A stretch of 48,983 nucleotides of DNA from JALONO01 sp038209965 (GCA_038209965.1 JBBQXF010000023.1:1-48983); one strand, 5' to 3'; shown: positions 1 to 9,968, counted from the first letter of the stretch. Notes: a model not told the origin generated them from the letters alone. Numbers and translations: made by a program.

Positions 1-2
1 AA

Positions 3-53
3 GAATTCCGGGCCGCCGGTTTTGATAAATGCAAAGCCCGCATCTATGAATAA
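3..53 (+). CDS. C-terminal end of an unidentified protein (5' truncated)
   Basis: The third forward frame is open from the window edge and ends in TAA. It encodes EFRAAGFDKCKARIYE, a balanced residue mix with the GC-rich third positions used by the neighbouring genes, whereas the second frame stops early. A terminator-like hairpin follows about 23 bases later, as expected for the end of a real gene. Too little remains to name the product. Confidence 0.5.
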   Translation, partial: EFRAAGFDKCKARIYE

Positions 54-75
54 TCAGGCTCGTTGGTGAATTGCT

Positions 76-116
76 CAAAAGCCCTTTTGCACATTTTTGG
101 CAAAGGGGCTTTTTGC
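76..116 (+). terminator. Rho-independent terminator-like hairpin
   Basis: CAAAAGCCCTTTTGC pairs imperfectly with GCAAAGGGGCTTTTTG across a short loop, and the right arm runs into a T-rich tract. It lies just downstream of the truncated gene ending at 53 and probably terminates it. The rest of the gap up to aroB (117-359) shows no convincing gene. A 71-codon open frame across it is low-complexity and has no recognisable features. Confidence 0.55.
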
Positions 117-359
117 TTCCCTTTTTTGGGCAGTGGACCGGCTTGGAAATGCACCACTTTACCAATCATGCACCTACCTTTGCCCAAAACCATTTGAACC
201 GGGGCACTCAGCGCACCGCATTACCGCTTGGCATTGACCAGCCCAACCGGTCAAATGAAGGAGCAAAGTGGCGGAAAACCCAGTAAGGCCCAACCACCAT
301 TGGTTGGCCACCAGCCGGAAGCGTAGTCATTGCAAATCATTTTAACCTTGGTTTAAAAG

Positions 360-1397
360 ATGCCATCTATCCTACTTATTGAGTCTAGCCAAACCGCCTT
401 GGCCAAGCTGCCGTCCTGGACCCAGATGGCGGTGCTCGTCGACCAGCACACCAAAGCGCACTGCTACCCATTGGTGCAGCCTTGGTTGCCCGCCCACCAG
501 TTGATCGAGATTCCGGCGGGCGAGGAGCACAAGCACTTGGGCACTTGCGAGCTGATCTGGGATGCGCTCACCGACCACCATTTCGACCGCAAGTCGGTAC
601 TGCTCAACCTGGGCGGCGGGGTCATCGGGGACATGGGCGGGTTCTGCGCCGCCACCTTTAAGCGCGGGATCGACTTTGTCCAGATCCCGACCACCCTGCT
701 CTCCCAAGTGGATGCCAGCGTGGGTGGCAAGCTGGGGGTTGACTTTCGGGGGTTCAAAAACCACTTGGGCGTTTTCCAAGTACCGCGCTTTGTATTGGTC
801 GATGTACGTTTTTTGACCACTTTACCTGAGCGTGAACTGCGTTCGGGCTTTGCCGAGGTGATCAAGCACGGGCTCATTGCCGACCGGGCCGCATGGGAAG
901 TGCTGAGCCAAGCCCCGCTGCACCAGCAGCCCTGGCCCGAAACCGTGGCCCATTCCATTGCGATCAAGGAGCGGGTGGTGGCCCTGGACCCGACCGAAAA
1001 GGGCCTGCGCAAAATCCTCAACTTTGGCCATACGGTGGGCCATGCCGTGGAAAGTTGGTTTTTGGTCAACTGCCAGCCCAATCAGCGGCTGCTCCACGGC
1101 GAGGCCATCGCTGTGGGCATGGTGGCCGAAGCTTGGCTCTCGGTTCAACTAGGTTTGTTGCCGGAGCGCGATCTGTGGGCCATTGAACAGTATATTTTCC
1201 AAATCTATGGCCGCGCCGAACTGCCCGGGGCCGAACTGCCCGCCATGGCCCGATTGGCCTTGCAAGACAAGAAAAATGAAGGCCAAGTGATCTTGGCCAG
1301 CTTGCTCCAATCAGTGGGCGAGGCCGTTTTTGATGTTCCCCTCACCGAGGCCCAACTGGTGGCCAGTTTGCAGTATTATCGCAGCCGAATGGCTTGA
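360..1397 (+). CDS. aroB: 3-dehydroquinate synthase
   Basis: Cytoplasmic enzyme of the shikimate pathway that converts DAHP to 3-dehydroquinate using NAD and a divalent metal. The 345-residue length is normal. The NAD-binding and substrate block GGGVIGDMGGF lies at about 85-95, followed by IPTTLLSQVDASVGGK (109-124). Expected metal ligands are visible: E166 in FAEVIKHG, a histidine of the FGHTVGHA block (222-229) and H246 in LLHGEAIAVGM. The ATG at 360 has no Shine-Dalgarno sequence, as is usual in Bacteroidota, and a TAACCTTG element close to the -7 consensus sits about 10 bases upstream. It appears monocistronic, since porV follows after a ~210-base gap that holds no recognisable gene. Confidence 0.96.
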   Translation: MPSILLIESSQTALAKLPSWTQMAVLVDQHTKAHCYPLVQPWLPAHQLIEIPAGEEHKHLGTCELIWDALTDHHFDRKSVLLNLGGGVIGDMGGFCAATFKRGIDFVQIPTTLLSQVDASVGGKLGVDFRGFKNHLGVFQVPRFVLVDVRFLTTLPERELRSGFAEVIKHGLIADRAAWEVLSQAPLHQQPWPETVAHSIAIKERVVALDPTEKGLRKILNFGHTVGHAVESWFLVNCQPNQRLLHGEAIAVGMVAEAWLSVQLGLLPERDLWAIEQYIFQIYGRAELPGAELPAMARLALQDKKNEGQVILASLLQSVGEAVFDVPLTEAQLVASLQYYRSRMA

Positions 1398-1610
1398 TCT
1401 TTCTGGGATCGCAGGTCGCCTTTTGTCCCTCCCGGTCAATTGCATCGTCCTTGAGCCGATGTAAGATTTGCCCCCGGAGACATTGTTAAGCCGGCTAAAT
1501 CGACACATTTGCCTTTTTTATGCCAACCCATTTGGCCGCAATTTGTGATTGGATTACAAAAGTGCGTTCTATTTGATGACTAGATAATGGTCAAATGTTT
1601 CTTTCTCCGT

Positions 1611-2702
1611 ATGAACAAATATAACCTACTCATTCTTTGCTGGTGGCTCAGCGCGTCTTTGGTGCAAGCCCAAAACGTGGATGCACCAGCCTACAGCAAT
1701 GAATTTCTGGCCATTGGCGTGGGCGCACGTGCCTTGGGGATGTCCAAAGCCTACACGGCGGTGGCCAACGACGTGACGGCGGCTTACTGGAACCCAGCCG
1801 GCCTGATCCGCATCAAGGATAAATACCAAGCCTCGCTCATGCACGCAGAGTACTTTGGCGGGATTGCCAATTACGACTACGGCGGTTTCGCCACCAAGCT
1901 GGACGAGAGCGGGGCCATTGCTTTTTCGGTGATCCGCATGGGGATCGACAATATCCCCGATACCCGGTTCCTGATCGATAATGTGGGCAATATCAATTAT
2001 AATAACGTAGGTTCGTTTTCGGAAGCTTCTTACGCTTTTCTGTTTTCCTATGCCCGCGAGAGCACCCTGATCAAAGGCCTGCGGGCCGGGACTAATTTTA
2101 AGGTCATCCACCGATCGGCCGGCGCTTTCGCCTCGGCTTGGGGCTTTGGCCTCGATGTGGGCGCCCAACTCACCCGGGGCAAATGGCACTTTGGGGCCAT
2201 GGGCCGCGATATAACGGGCACTTTCAACATCTGGAACTACAATACCGAAACCATTGCCAGTATTTTCTCGCGGACCAACAACAAGATCAGCGAGAATGCC
2301 GTTGAAATCACCCTGCCCCGTGCCATTGTGGAAGCCGCCCGCGAAATCCAGTTTGGCAAAAATGTGGGCCTGTTGCTCACCACCGGGCTCACGTTCACCT
2401 TCGATGGCAAGCGCAATACTTTCCTCCGCACTTCGTTCCTTTCCGGCGACTTTCAGGCGGGGGCCGAAGTCGATTTCAAAAAGACAGTTTTTGTGCGGGG
2501 GGGCGTCGGTAATTTTCAGCGCCTCCAACAACTGGACCGCAGTTTCTACACCGAACTACAACCCAGTTTTGGCATCGGGTTCAACATCCTGCACTTCAGC
2601 ATCGACTACGCAATGACCAATGTGATGCGCTCCGATGCCGTCATGTATTCGCACATTTTCTCGGTCAAAGGGAGTTTTGCGACCAAGGCCAGTAAAAAAT
2701 AA
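1611..2702 (+). CDS. porV: PorV-like outer-membrane protein of type IX secretion
   Basis: Predicted FadL-like beta-barrel; in the T9SS, PorV shuttles cargo from the translocon to the attachment complex. From the ATG at 1611 the product has 363 residues and opens with a signal peptide (MNKYNLLILCWWLSASLVQA, cleavage before QN). An in-frame ATG at 1587 would add eight residues and spoil the signal start. The family N-terminal signature follows: GVGARALGMSKAYTAVANDV then AAYWNPAGL. The remainder alternates aromatic and polar residues as in outer-membrane strands. The C25 sortase-like gene starts 34 bases downstream, so the pair is probably cotranscribed. PorQ or another PorV paralogue is possible, but the neighbour favours a T9SS role. 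Confidence 0.85.
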   Translation: MNKYNLLILCWWLSASLVQAQNVDAPAYSNEFLAIGVGARALGMSKAYTAVANDVTAAYWNPAGLIRIKDKYQASLMHAEYFGGIANYDYGGFATKLDESGAIAFSVIRMGIDNIPDTRFLIDNVGNINYNNVGSFSEASYAFLFSYARESTLIKGLRAGTNFKVIHRSAGAFASAWGFGLDVGAQLTRGKWHFGAMGRDITGTFNIWNYNTETIASIFSRTNNKISENAVEITLPRAIVEAAREIQFGKNVGLLLTTGLTFTFDGKRNTFLRTSFLSGDFQAGAEVDFKKTVFVRGGVGNFQRLQQLDRSFYTELQPSFGIGFNILHFSIDYAMTNVMRSDAVMYSHIFSVKGSFATKASKK

Positions 2703-2736
2703 ACCAGCAAACCAGCACTTTTAATTTTTCAATGTG

Positions 2737-5700
2737 ATGAAAAAACTCGGACTTTTCTCCACTTTGCTCATTTGGGCCCTGGGGCAACTTGCAGTTGCCC
2801 AGCCGGGACAAAACCAAATTTTTGGCAATGAGTGGATCAACTATACCCAACCGCACTGGAAAATCCCGATCGACAACGAGGGCATTTACCGGATCTCCTA
2901 CCAGCAACTGCTCAACGCGGGCGTGCCCGTGAACACGGCCGATCCGCGCCGGTTGCAACTTTTTTTCCGGGGCAAGGAAATGGCCATTACCGTGGTGGGC
3001 CAAGCCGACGGCCGCTTCGATCCCCAGGATTACGTTGAGTTTTATGGCCGGCGCAACAGTGGTGATCTGGCCCGCGCCCTCTTTGCCGAACCCAACAACT
3101 ACACCCTGCCCAATTTTGGGCTGTATGAATTTTTTCGGGCCTATTACTTCTTGACCATCAATGCCAACGAGAACGCCCTGGGCAAGCGCATAGGAATCCT
3201 GACCGGGACCGATGCCAGCCTCCGGCCCGAGATTAACCACACCCAGCAAGTGGACGACACAGAGCGAAACAACTCTTACTTGGCATTGGGCCAGCTCTAT
3301 CCCACCAGTTTTGTGACCAATGCCGACTTGGGCGCGTTGCTCTCCAGCTACAACGAGGGCAAAGGCCCAGTGAAAGCCAACCGGCGGCCCTCGCCCCAAA
3401 TCATCCTGCGCGATTTTGCGCTGGAAGACGTACTGACCAGCCCGGCCTCGCCCGCCCGGCTTCGCTTGCTCATGCGGGTCGCGGGCCGGATCAACACCCC
3501 CCATAGCGTGGATCTCTTTGCCGGGATGGCCCTGGACTCCATGCGCCGCCCGATTGGGGGCGCACAGTTCAACAACTACCGCACCGTGGACATTGAAGCC
3601 ACGCCCGACAGCGTGGTGCTGCCCCGCCGCAATGGCAATTTTTTTGCTGGTTACCGGGTCAACCAAGTGCTGGGGGGCAATGAAGATCTTTGTTTGGCTT
3701 TTGTCAGGATTTTTTACCCCCAGGGGTTTGACCTGCAAGGATCCGGGCTGCGCAAGTTCTGGCTCAACCAAGTGCCCAGCGGACGATCGCGGGTGGTGAT
3801 CGCCAACGCTGCCAGTGGCGTGCGCCTGTTTGACCTGACCGACGAATGGAACATCCGGGCCATCAACCCGGTGGCGTCGGGCAATAATTTGGACTTTACA
3901 GTCGACCAAACCACCGTGCAGCGCAACTTGCTGGCCGACAACCGGGTGAACAGCGTGGGTCAAATCCTGCCGGTCACTTTTCGTCGTTTGCCAGTCCAAT
4001 CCTCCGATTATCTGATCGTCACCCATCCTTTTGTGGCCCGGCCAGTGGGCCAAGTGCCCAACGCTGCCCAAGCCTATGCCGATTACCGCGCCTCTGAGGC
4101 GGGTGGCAACTACAAGCCCCTGCTGGTGGATGTCAATGACCTTTACGACCAGTTTTCCGATGGCGAACCCAACCCACTGGCCATCCGCCGTTTTGCGGCT
4201 TTTGCCCTTGCGCAGGGTCGGCCCAAGTTCCTGTTCATCTTGGGCAAGGGCCTCCAAATGCAGATCAACCACTTTATGAACGGGCCTTCGCTGGCCACTT
4301 GGGCCAATATCCCACCTTGGGGCGGTCCGGCATCCGATCATGAGCTGACCGCCGGGCTGAACGGTTTCCCCGATCACGTGCCCGCGCTGGCCACGGGCCG
4401 TTTGGCCGCCAACAACCCCCAGCAAGTGCTGGACTACTTGGCCAAAGTGCGTGAATATGAGAGCATGGAGTACAATGCTGCTGCCCTCTGGAAAAAGAAC
4501 ATCTTGCACCTGAGCGGGGGCTTGAACGTCAATGAAAACCGCGATTTCCGGCGCTATATGGAAGGCTTTGCCGAGGTGGCCAGGGGCAACTTTTTGGGGG
4601 CCAAGGTAGAGACCATCTCCAAACGGACAACCGAAAATGTGGAATTTCTCAATGTGACCGACCAAATCAACCGGGGAGTGAACCTGATCACCTTCTATGG
4701 CCACGCCGCGCTGGACTTTACCGACATCGACATCGGCCGGGCTTCCGATCCCCGCCTCAATTTCAACAACAAGGGCCGCTATCCCATGATGCTCATCAAC
4801 GGCTGCGGTTCGGGCGATGCTTTCCGCCAAACAATTTCCCTGGGCGAGGACTGGATACTCGCCCCCAACAAAGGGGCCATCCTCTTTTTGGCCCACTCGC
4901 ACTTGGGCCTCACCGGGCCGCTGCGCGCTTATACCCAAACTTTTTATGACAATGCCTTCGCCAAACGGGAACTGATCAACCAGCCCATCGGCATTATCAT
5001 GCAAACCTTCCTGCGCGACTACCTATCCCGGTTCCCCGGCGAAGTGAACGTAGCCAATGTCCAACAGTTTTTGTTGCAGGGCGATCCGGCCATTCAACTG
5101 TTCAAACTCAACAAGCCCGATTATTCTGTATCGAGCAACACCTTGTTTTTGCAAAGCTTTACCGAGCGTAGCACCATCACGGCCCAAGCCGATTCGTTCC
5201 GGATCGCCATTCCCGTTACCAATTTGGGCCTCACCAGCCCCACCCCGCTCACGGTTTCGGTGCGGCGGACTTTCAGCGATTTCAGCACCGAGTTTTTGCC
5301 AATCCGCACCTATCCGCCCGTCAACTACCAAGACACGATCTATTTCACCATCGTCAACCCCCGCAATGCCCAGGATCGGATTGCGGGCAACAATATTTTT
5401 GAGGTAACCGTGGACGCAACCAACCAGATCGACGAGGCCAACGAAAATAACAACACTGCCATTCTCAACTATACGATGCTGCGCGGAACCATGCTGGCCA
5501 TTGCCCCCAAAGAATACAGCGTCGTGAGCCGCCAACCTGTATTTTTTGTGGCCCAAAACTCCGATCCCGGTTCGGGTGAGCGGCGCTACCGCTTCCAATT
5601 GGACACTTCGGCGCGGTTCAACAGTGCCGCCCGCCGCGACACCGTCCTGTTTGGTTATGTGACCCCCCAATGGACCACCAATTTGTTTTCCAGCCTGGCC

Positions 5701-7839
5701 TCACACGACAGCACCGTCTATTACTGGCGGGTGCGCTATGCCGATCTGACCGCCCAAGACGATTCCACTTGGGCCGAATCTTCATTTGTCTACATCAACA
5801 ACAGCCCCAGCGGCTGGTCCCAAAGCCGCCCGCCCCAGTTCCGCCGAAACACGGTAAACCGGGTCAGCTTGGATCAAAACCGGGGCCGCTGGAATTTTGA
5901 CAACCCCGTGCTCAACATCAACGTGCGGGCGGTCGGGGGCAGCAACCCCAACTGGAACCGTTACCAACTGGTGATCAACGGCAACACAATCGCCACTGCC
6001 AGTGCCTGCGCCACCGATCAGCCCAGTCCCTATTGTGATCGCCGATCCACCAATGACCGCTTACTCTTGCTTTTCATCGACGGCCAAACTGGACGGAGCT
6101 ACAAATTTGAAGATGCCCACCCGGCCGTTTGCGGGGCGGATCTGATGGTGATGGCCATTGACCAATGCTGGCCGCAGCGCACGGGTGTGGTCACAGGCAT
6201 GATCGACCGGATGAAGCCCGGCGATTATGTCATCATCATGAACTCCCGCAATGCTAGCACGCTTTGGCAGAATGCAACGCTCCCCCTCACCAGCATTGGG
6301 GTCAATGCCCAAGACTTTCTGGCCCGTACCCCCGGCGGATCGCCGTTTATAATCATTGGCCAAAAAGGGGCATTGCCCGGCACGGCCCAAGTGCGCACGG
6401 CCAACCCAGCCGTGGGCGATGTGACGGTACAGGAAATCACCCTAGCCCATACCATCAACATCCCCCCGGCCACCAACGGAACGGTGACCTCCACCCTGAT
6501 TGGGCCGGCCGCCGAATGGGGCAATATTTTCCGCCTGATCAACGGATTGGAACAGCCCGTGCGCGAAAGCTGGCAACTGGATGTGTTCGGGATCGATCTC
6601 CAAGGCCGGGAACAGTTGGTGCGCAACCGTGTGGTTGGCGATGGCACCAGCCTCCGCGATCTGAGTGCCAAAGACTTCCCCTATTTGCGGTTGCGCCTCA
6701 CCACCCGCGATTCCCTCAACCGCACGCCGGCCCAGTTGCAGCGCTGGCAGGTCATTTACCGCGAAGTACCCGAGGGCATCCTCCTCCACGACACTGTGAG
6801 CTACCGCGAAAATACCACGCTGGAAGTGGTGGAGGGCGATTCGGTGCGGATCGGTTTCAACTTTCTCAATATCTCGGGCAACGATTTTCAGGACAGTTTG
6901 ACCGTCCAATCCACCATTACCAATGCCCAAACGGGCCGGGTGACCACCCTGCGGGAGAAAATCCCCGCGCTGCGCCGCAATAGTTTTGCCCGGATCCGCA
7001 TCCGTTTGTTCTCCCCCGATTTCCGGGGCGACAACCGCTTGTCCGTTACGGTGAACCCGCGCTTGCTGCCCGAGCAGATTTATGAAAACAATACGCTCCA
7101 GGCCCGTTTCCGGGTCAAACCTGATGACATCAATCCCATACTGGACGTGACCGTCGATGGCCGGCCCATTATGGACGGTGACATTATTGCCCCGGCCCCT
7201 GTCATCCAGATATCGCTCCGCGACGAGAACCGCTACCGGCCCAAGCGCGATACGGCCAACTTTGAGATCTTGCTGGCCCGCCAGTGCCCCAATTGTCAAC
7301 CCCGGCGGATTTACATGAACGACCCGAACTTGACCTGGAATGTGAGCGCCGACAACCGCTTTACGGTCGAATACCGCTCCATTACTTTGCAAAACGGAAC
7401 GTACGTGCTCTCGGTGCAAGCCGCCGACGCAACCGGCAACCGATCGGGCATTCAACCCTACCGCATTTCGTTCCGGGTGATCAATGAAACCACCGTGACG
7501 AATTTTTACCCGTATCCCAACCCATTCAGCACCAGTGTGCGCTTTGTGTTCACGCTCACCGGCGATGTGCCCGACAACCTGCGGATCCAGATCATGACGG
7601 TGACCGGCAAAGTAGTTCGCACCATTTTCAAGGATGAACTGGGCCCGCTGCGGGTGGGCAACAATATTTCGGAATTTGCGTGGAACGGCACCGACGAGTT
7701 TGGCCAAGAACTGGCCCGGGGGGTCTACCTCTACAAAGTGGATGTGATTGATCGCAGTGGCGAAAATTTTCAGTCTAGGGAGACTGGTGGCGACAATCTG
7801 TTCAAAAATGGGTACGGCAAACTTTATTTGATGCGCTAG
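2737..7839 (+). CDS. Giant C25-family peptidase, PorU/PorU2-like T9SS sortase
   Basis: Predicted exported cysteine peptidase of the gingipain (C25) family. In the T9SS, PorU removes the C-terminal sorting domain of cargo and attaches the product to the cell surface. The ATG at 2737 gives 1700 residues beginning with the signal peptide MKKLGLFSTLLIWALGQLAVAQ; the preceding GTG is a less likely start. The C25 domain covers about 410-780 with the catalytic pair near H656 (FYGHAALDF) and C690 (INGCGSGD). A CARDB-like beta region follows (~810-890), then long beta-rich segments, and a FlgD-like/T9SS C-terminal domain from about 1590 (YPYPNPFS, AWNGTDEFGQELARGVYLYK). It is much longer than the ~1160-residue P. 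gingivalis PorU, which fits the large PorU2 type. Adjacency to porV supports T9SS function; it could instead be a secreted C25 peptidase. Confidence 0.82.
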   Translation: MKKLGLFSTLLIWALGQLAVAQPGQNQIFGNEWINYTQPHWKIPIDNEGIYRISYQQLLNAGVPVNTADPRRLQLFFRGKEMAITVVGQADGRFDPQDYVEFYGRRNSGDLARALFAEPNNYTLPNFGLYEFFRAYYFLTINANENALGKRIGILTGTDASLRPEINHTQQVDDTERNNSYLALGQLYPTSFVTNADLGALLSSYNEGKGPVKANRRPSPQIILRDFALEDVLTSPASPARLRLLMRVAGRINTPHSVDLFAGMALDSMRRPIGGAQFNNYRTVDIEATPDSVVLPRRNGNFFAGYRVNQVLGGNEDLCLAFVRIFYPQGFDLQGSGLRKFWLNQVPSGRSRVVIANAASGVRLFDLTDEWNIRAINPVASGNNLDFTVDQTTVQRNLLADNRVNSVGQILPVTFRRLPVQSSDYLIVTHPFVARPVGQVPNAAQAYADYRASEAGGNYKPLLVDVNDLYDQFSDGEPNPLAIRRFAAFALAQGRPKFLFILGKGLQMQINHFMNGPSLATWANIPPWGGPASDHELTAGLNGFPDHVPALATGRLAANNPQQVLDYLAKVREYESMEYNAAALWKKNILHLSGGLNVNENRDFRRYMEGFAEVARGNFLGAKVETISKRTTENVEFLNVTDQINRGVNLITFYGHAALDFTDIDIGRASDPRLNFNNKGRYPMMLINGCGSGDAFRQTISLGEDWILAPNKGAILFLAHSHLGLTGPLRAYTQTFYDNAFAKRELINQPIGIIMQTFLRDYLSRFPGEVNVANVQQFLLQGDPAIQLFKLNKPDYSVSSNTLFLQSFTERSTITAQADSFRIAIPVTNLGLTSPTPLTVSVRRTFSDFSTEFLPIRTYPPVNYQDTIYFTIVNPRNAQDRIAGNNIFEVTVDATNQIDEANENNNTAILNYTMLRGTMLAIAPKEYSVVSRQPVFFVAQNSDPGSGERRYRFQLDTSARFNSAARRDTVLFGYVTPQWTTNLFSSLASHDSTVYYWRVRYADLTAQDDSTWAESSFVYINNSPSGWSQSRPPQFRRNTVNRVSLDQNRGRWNFDNPVLNINVRAVGGSNPNWNRYQLVINGNTIATASACATDQPSPYCDRRSTNDRLLLLFIDGQTGRSYKFEDAHPAVCGADLMVMAIDQCWPQRTGVVTGMIDRMKPGDYVIIMNSRNASTLWQNATLPLTSIGVNAQDFLARTPGGSPFIIIGQKGALPGTAQVRTANPAVGDVTVQEITLAHTINIPPATNGTVTSTLIGPAAEWGNIFRLINGLEQPVRESWQLDVFGIDLQGREQLVRNRVVGDGTSLRDLSAKDFPYLRLRLTTRDSLNRTPAQLQRWQVIYREVPEGILLHDTVSYRENTTLEVVEGDSVRIGFNFLNISGNDFQDSLTVQSTITNAQTGRVTTLREKIPALRRNSFARIRIRLFSPDFRGDNRLSVTVNPRLLPEQIYENNTLQARFRVKPDDINPILDVTVDGRPIMDGDIIAPAPVIQISLRDENRYRPKRDTANFEILLARQCPNCQPRRIYMNDPNLTWNVSADNRFTVEYRSITLQNGTYVLSVQAADATGNRSGIQPYRISFRVINETTVTNFYPYPNPFSTSVRFVFTLTGDVPDNLRIQIMTVTGKVVRTIFKDELGPLRVGNNISEFAWNGTDEFGQELARGVYLYKVDVIDRSGENFQSRETGGDNLFKNGYGKLYLMR

Positions 7840-7904
7840 CACTGCCACCCGTTGGTTTGACTTTTCGGGGATAATCTTTAAATTGGGGCAAAATAGCAAC
7901 GTCT

Positions 7905-8813
7905 ATGCGCTGGTCTTTTGTCCCAATTTTTGTGTGCCTGCCCCTGTTTGTCCTTGCCCAAAACGTGACCGGAACTTGGAAGGGCAAGCTCACCCAAGTA
8001 CCGGGCGGGATGCTGATCCTCTATGACTTTGAAATGCACCTCTCGCAAGTGGGCAACAATGTGACGGGCTACTCGCTGGTATCAAACCCCAGATCGCCCG
8101 AGTTCAGGGCCAAAATCCTGCTCAATGGCACTTTTGACGGAATATTCTTCACCTTTCGCGAAACCAAGATTGAGGAGGAAAATGCCCCCGCTTCCTATTA
8201 CTGGTGCATCAAGCGCGGTGCGCTGTTGTTCAAGCGCGGACCGCAAAAGCATCGGCTGAGCGGCAAATGGGAATCGGCAAACTGCCCTACCGGGGAAATG
8301 GTGCTGGAACGCACCGACCGGGCCAAGCCAAAGGAAACTCCGACCAAAGCGGTGACCGTAGCCCAAAAAAAGTCACCAACCGAGGAGCAAAAAATCCAGT
8401 CATCAACCATTGGTGGGGCAGCCCGCGATTCCATTCCTGCCCCAATCACCAATTTCGCCGCAGCCGATCAGGGGAAAGCCATTGTGCTGGAACAAGTCCA
8501 GTTCGCGCAAAGCCTGGGTGAATTGCTGCCCGAAGCATATCCCCAACTCAATGCGTTGGCCGCCCATTTATTGGCCAATCCTACTCTCAAAATTGAAGTG
8601 GGTGGGCACACCGACAACGTGGGATCGGCCTATAAAAATGTCCAATTGTCACTCCAGCGGGCCGAGCGCGTGGTCCAGTACCTGATCCAAAAGGGGGTGG
8701 CCAAGGCCCGGCTGATCCCGCACGGATATGGCGGTGGCCAGCCGTTGGCCCCCAACAACTCAGAAGAAAACCGGAAGAAAAACCGCCGGGTGGAATTTAA
8801 ATTGTTGAAATAA
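7905..8813 (+). CDS. Exported protein with C-terminal OmpA domain
   Basis: A 302-residue secreted protein. A signal peptide (residues 1-19, ending VLAQ) precedes an N-terminal beta-rich region (~20-138; GTWKGKLTQ, LSGKWES) of unknown role. A Lys/Thr/Ser-rich linker (~139-190) leads to an OmpA-type peptidoglycan-binding domain (~195-300), with GGHTDNVGS near 233-241, RAERVVQYLI and ENRKKNRRVEF at the end. The C-terminal domain should tether the protein to peptidoglycan in the periplasm. It starts 65 bases after the PorU-like gene with no terminator between them, so cotranscription is possible. The N-terminal region is not recognised. Confidence 0.85.
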   Translation: MRWSFVPIFVCLPLFVLAQNVTGTWKGKLTQVPGGMLILYDFEMHLSQVGNNVTGYSLVSNPRSPEFRAKILLNGTFDGIFFTFRETKIEEENAPASYYWCIKRGALLFKRGPQKHRLSGKWESANCPTGEMVLERTDRAKPKETPTKAVTVAQKKSPTEEQKIQSSTIGGAARDSIPAPITNFAAADQGKAIVLEQVQFAQSLGELLPEAYPQLNALAAHLLANPTLKIEVGGHTDNVGSAYKNVQLSLQRAERVVQYLIQKGVAKARLIPHGYGGGQPLAPNNSEENRKKNRRVEFKLLK

Positions 8814-8814
8814 C

Positions 8815-8846
8815 TTATTTTTTATTTCTTTACCCGTAAAAAATAA
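8815..8846. terminator. A/T-rich inverted repeat after the OmpA-domain gene
   Basis: TTATTTTTTA (8815-8824) and TAAAAAATAA (8837-8846) form a perfect 10-bp inverted repeat starting two bases after the stop codon. A second repeat, ACTAATT/AATTAGT, follows at 8886-8912. Both stems are pure or nearly pure A/T, so terminator activity is uncertain. The surrounding 190-base gap is otherwise AT-rich and shows no gene. Confidence 0.35.
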
Positions 8847-9004
8847 AATATCCTTGATGATCAATAGATTAAAAGCATTTAATTCACTAATTTGGATAAG
8901 CGAATAATTAGTAAAATAACCATTCCCGATTAGTTTATTTTGATTCATTCACCATTGATTCCTAGTTTTCTCATTGCTCAAATAGCTACATTTTACCACT
9001 TGCC

Positions 9005-9952
9005 ATGAACCGTGTTCCCACTTGGGCCGATATTGAAGCGGCCCACGCCCGCATCCGGCCGCACATCCACCGCACCCCGGTCCTCACCTCAACCAGCCTC
9101 AATGAGTTGGCCGGTTGTGAGGTGTATTTCAAATGCGAAAATTTTCAGCGGATCGGGGCATTTAAGGCCCGGGGCGGAATGAACGCGGTACTATCCCTGT
9201 CATTGGCCGAGCAGCAAAGGGGCATCACCACCCACTCATCCGGCAACCACGCCCAAGCCATCGCCCTAGCGGCCAAAGTGGTGGGAACCAAGGCATACAT
9301 TGTGATGCCGAGCACGGCCCCGGCCATCAAGAAAAACGGAGTACGGGTGCTGGGCGGGGAGATCATCGAGTGCCCCCCCACACTGGCCGCTCGGGAGGCG
9401 GGCGTGGCGGAAGTAATGGCCCGGACTGGGGCCACGTTCATCCACCCTTTCAACAACTACGCCGTGATCGCGGGGCAAGCCACGGCCGCCGTGGAGTTGC
9501 TCGAGGAAGTCCCTGATTTGCAAACAGTCATGGCCCCCGTGGGTGGGGGCGGGCTGTTGAGCGGAACCGCGCTGGCCGTGCATTACCGGCGGCCCACTGC
9601 CCAAGTGATCGCGGGTGAGCCGGCCGGGGCCGCCGATGCGGTGTTGTCCTTTCGTTCGGGCCAGATCGAGCAAGCACCCTACATCAACACCATCGCCGAT
9701 GGCCTGCTCACCTCACTGGGCGACAAGACCTTGCCCATTATCCGCCAGCACGTCAAAGAAATTTACACAGTGAGCGATGAGGAAATCATCGTGGCGATGC
9801 GGCTCATTTGGGAACGCCTCAAAATCATCATTGAGCCTTCCTGCGCGGTGCCCTTTGCCGCCCTACTGCAACAAAAAGAGCAGTTCACGGGGCAAAAAGT
9901 GGGGATCATCCTGACTGGTGGCAATGTGGACTTGAATCATTTACCGTTCTGA
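9005..9952 (+). CDS. PLP-dependent threonine/serine dehydratase (short form)
   Basis: Fold-type II PLP enzyme expected to deaminate L-threonine to 2-oxobutyrate (or serine to pyruvate); serine racemase belongs to the same group and cannot be excluded. The PLP lysine is K54 in GAFKARG, the substrate loop SSGNHAQA lies at 78-85, and the phosphate-binding glycines GGGGLLSG at 180-187. At 315 residues it lacks the C-terminal ACT-like regulatory domain of biosynthetic IlvA, so it resembles catabolic TdcB-type enzymes or serine racemases without isoleucine feedback. It appears to be a single-gene unit: a gap of ~190 bases lies upstream and a terminator-like hairpin downstream. Confidence 0.9.
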   Translation: MNRVPTWADIEAAHARIRPHIHRTPVLTSTSLNELAGCEVYFKCENFQRIGAFKARGGMNAVLSLSLAEQQRGITTHSSGNHAQAIALAAKVVGTKAYIVMPSTAPAIKKNGVRVLGGEIIECPPTLAAREAGVAEVMARTGATFIHPFNNYAVIAGQATAAVELLEEVPDLQTVMAPVGGGGLLSGTALAVHYRRPTAQVIAGEPAGAADAVLSFRSGQIEQAPYINTIADGLLTSLGDKTLPIIRQHVKEIYTVSDEEIIVAMRLIWERLKIIIEPSCAVPFAALLQQKEQFTGQKVGIILTGGNVDLNHLPF

Positions 9953-9968
9953 TCCTGGGGCTGGTGCG

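Noticed and set aside
71..286. Small gene before aroB
   Set aside because: It overlaps the terminator hairpin, has low-complexity composition and no domain.
2665..5004. A 779-codon open frame on the minus strand opposite the PorU-like gene
   Set aside because: It is a shadow of the GC-biased third positions of the real gene. Its peptide is rich in His, Gly and Val with no domain, and the forward frame has signal peptide, C25 motifs and C-terminal domain.
6442..7899. A 485-codon minus-strand frame
   Set aside because: Same shadow effect opposite the 3' part of the PorU-like gene; no start context or motif.
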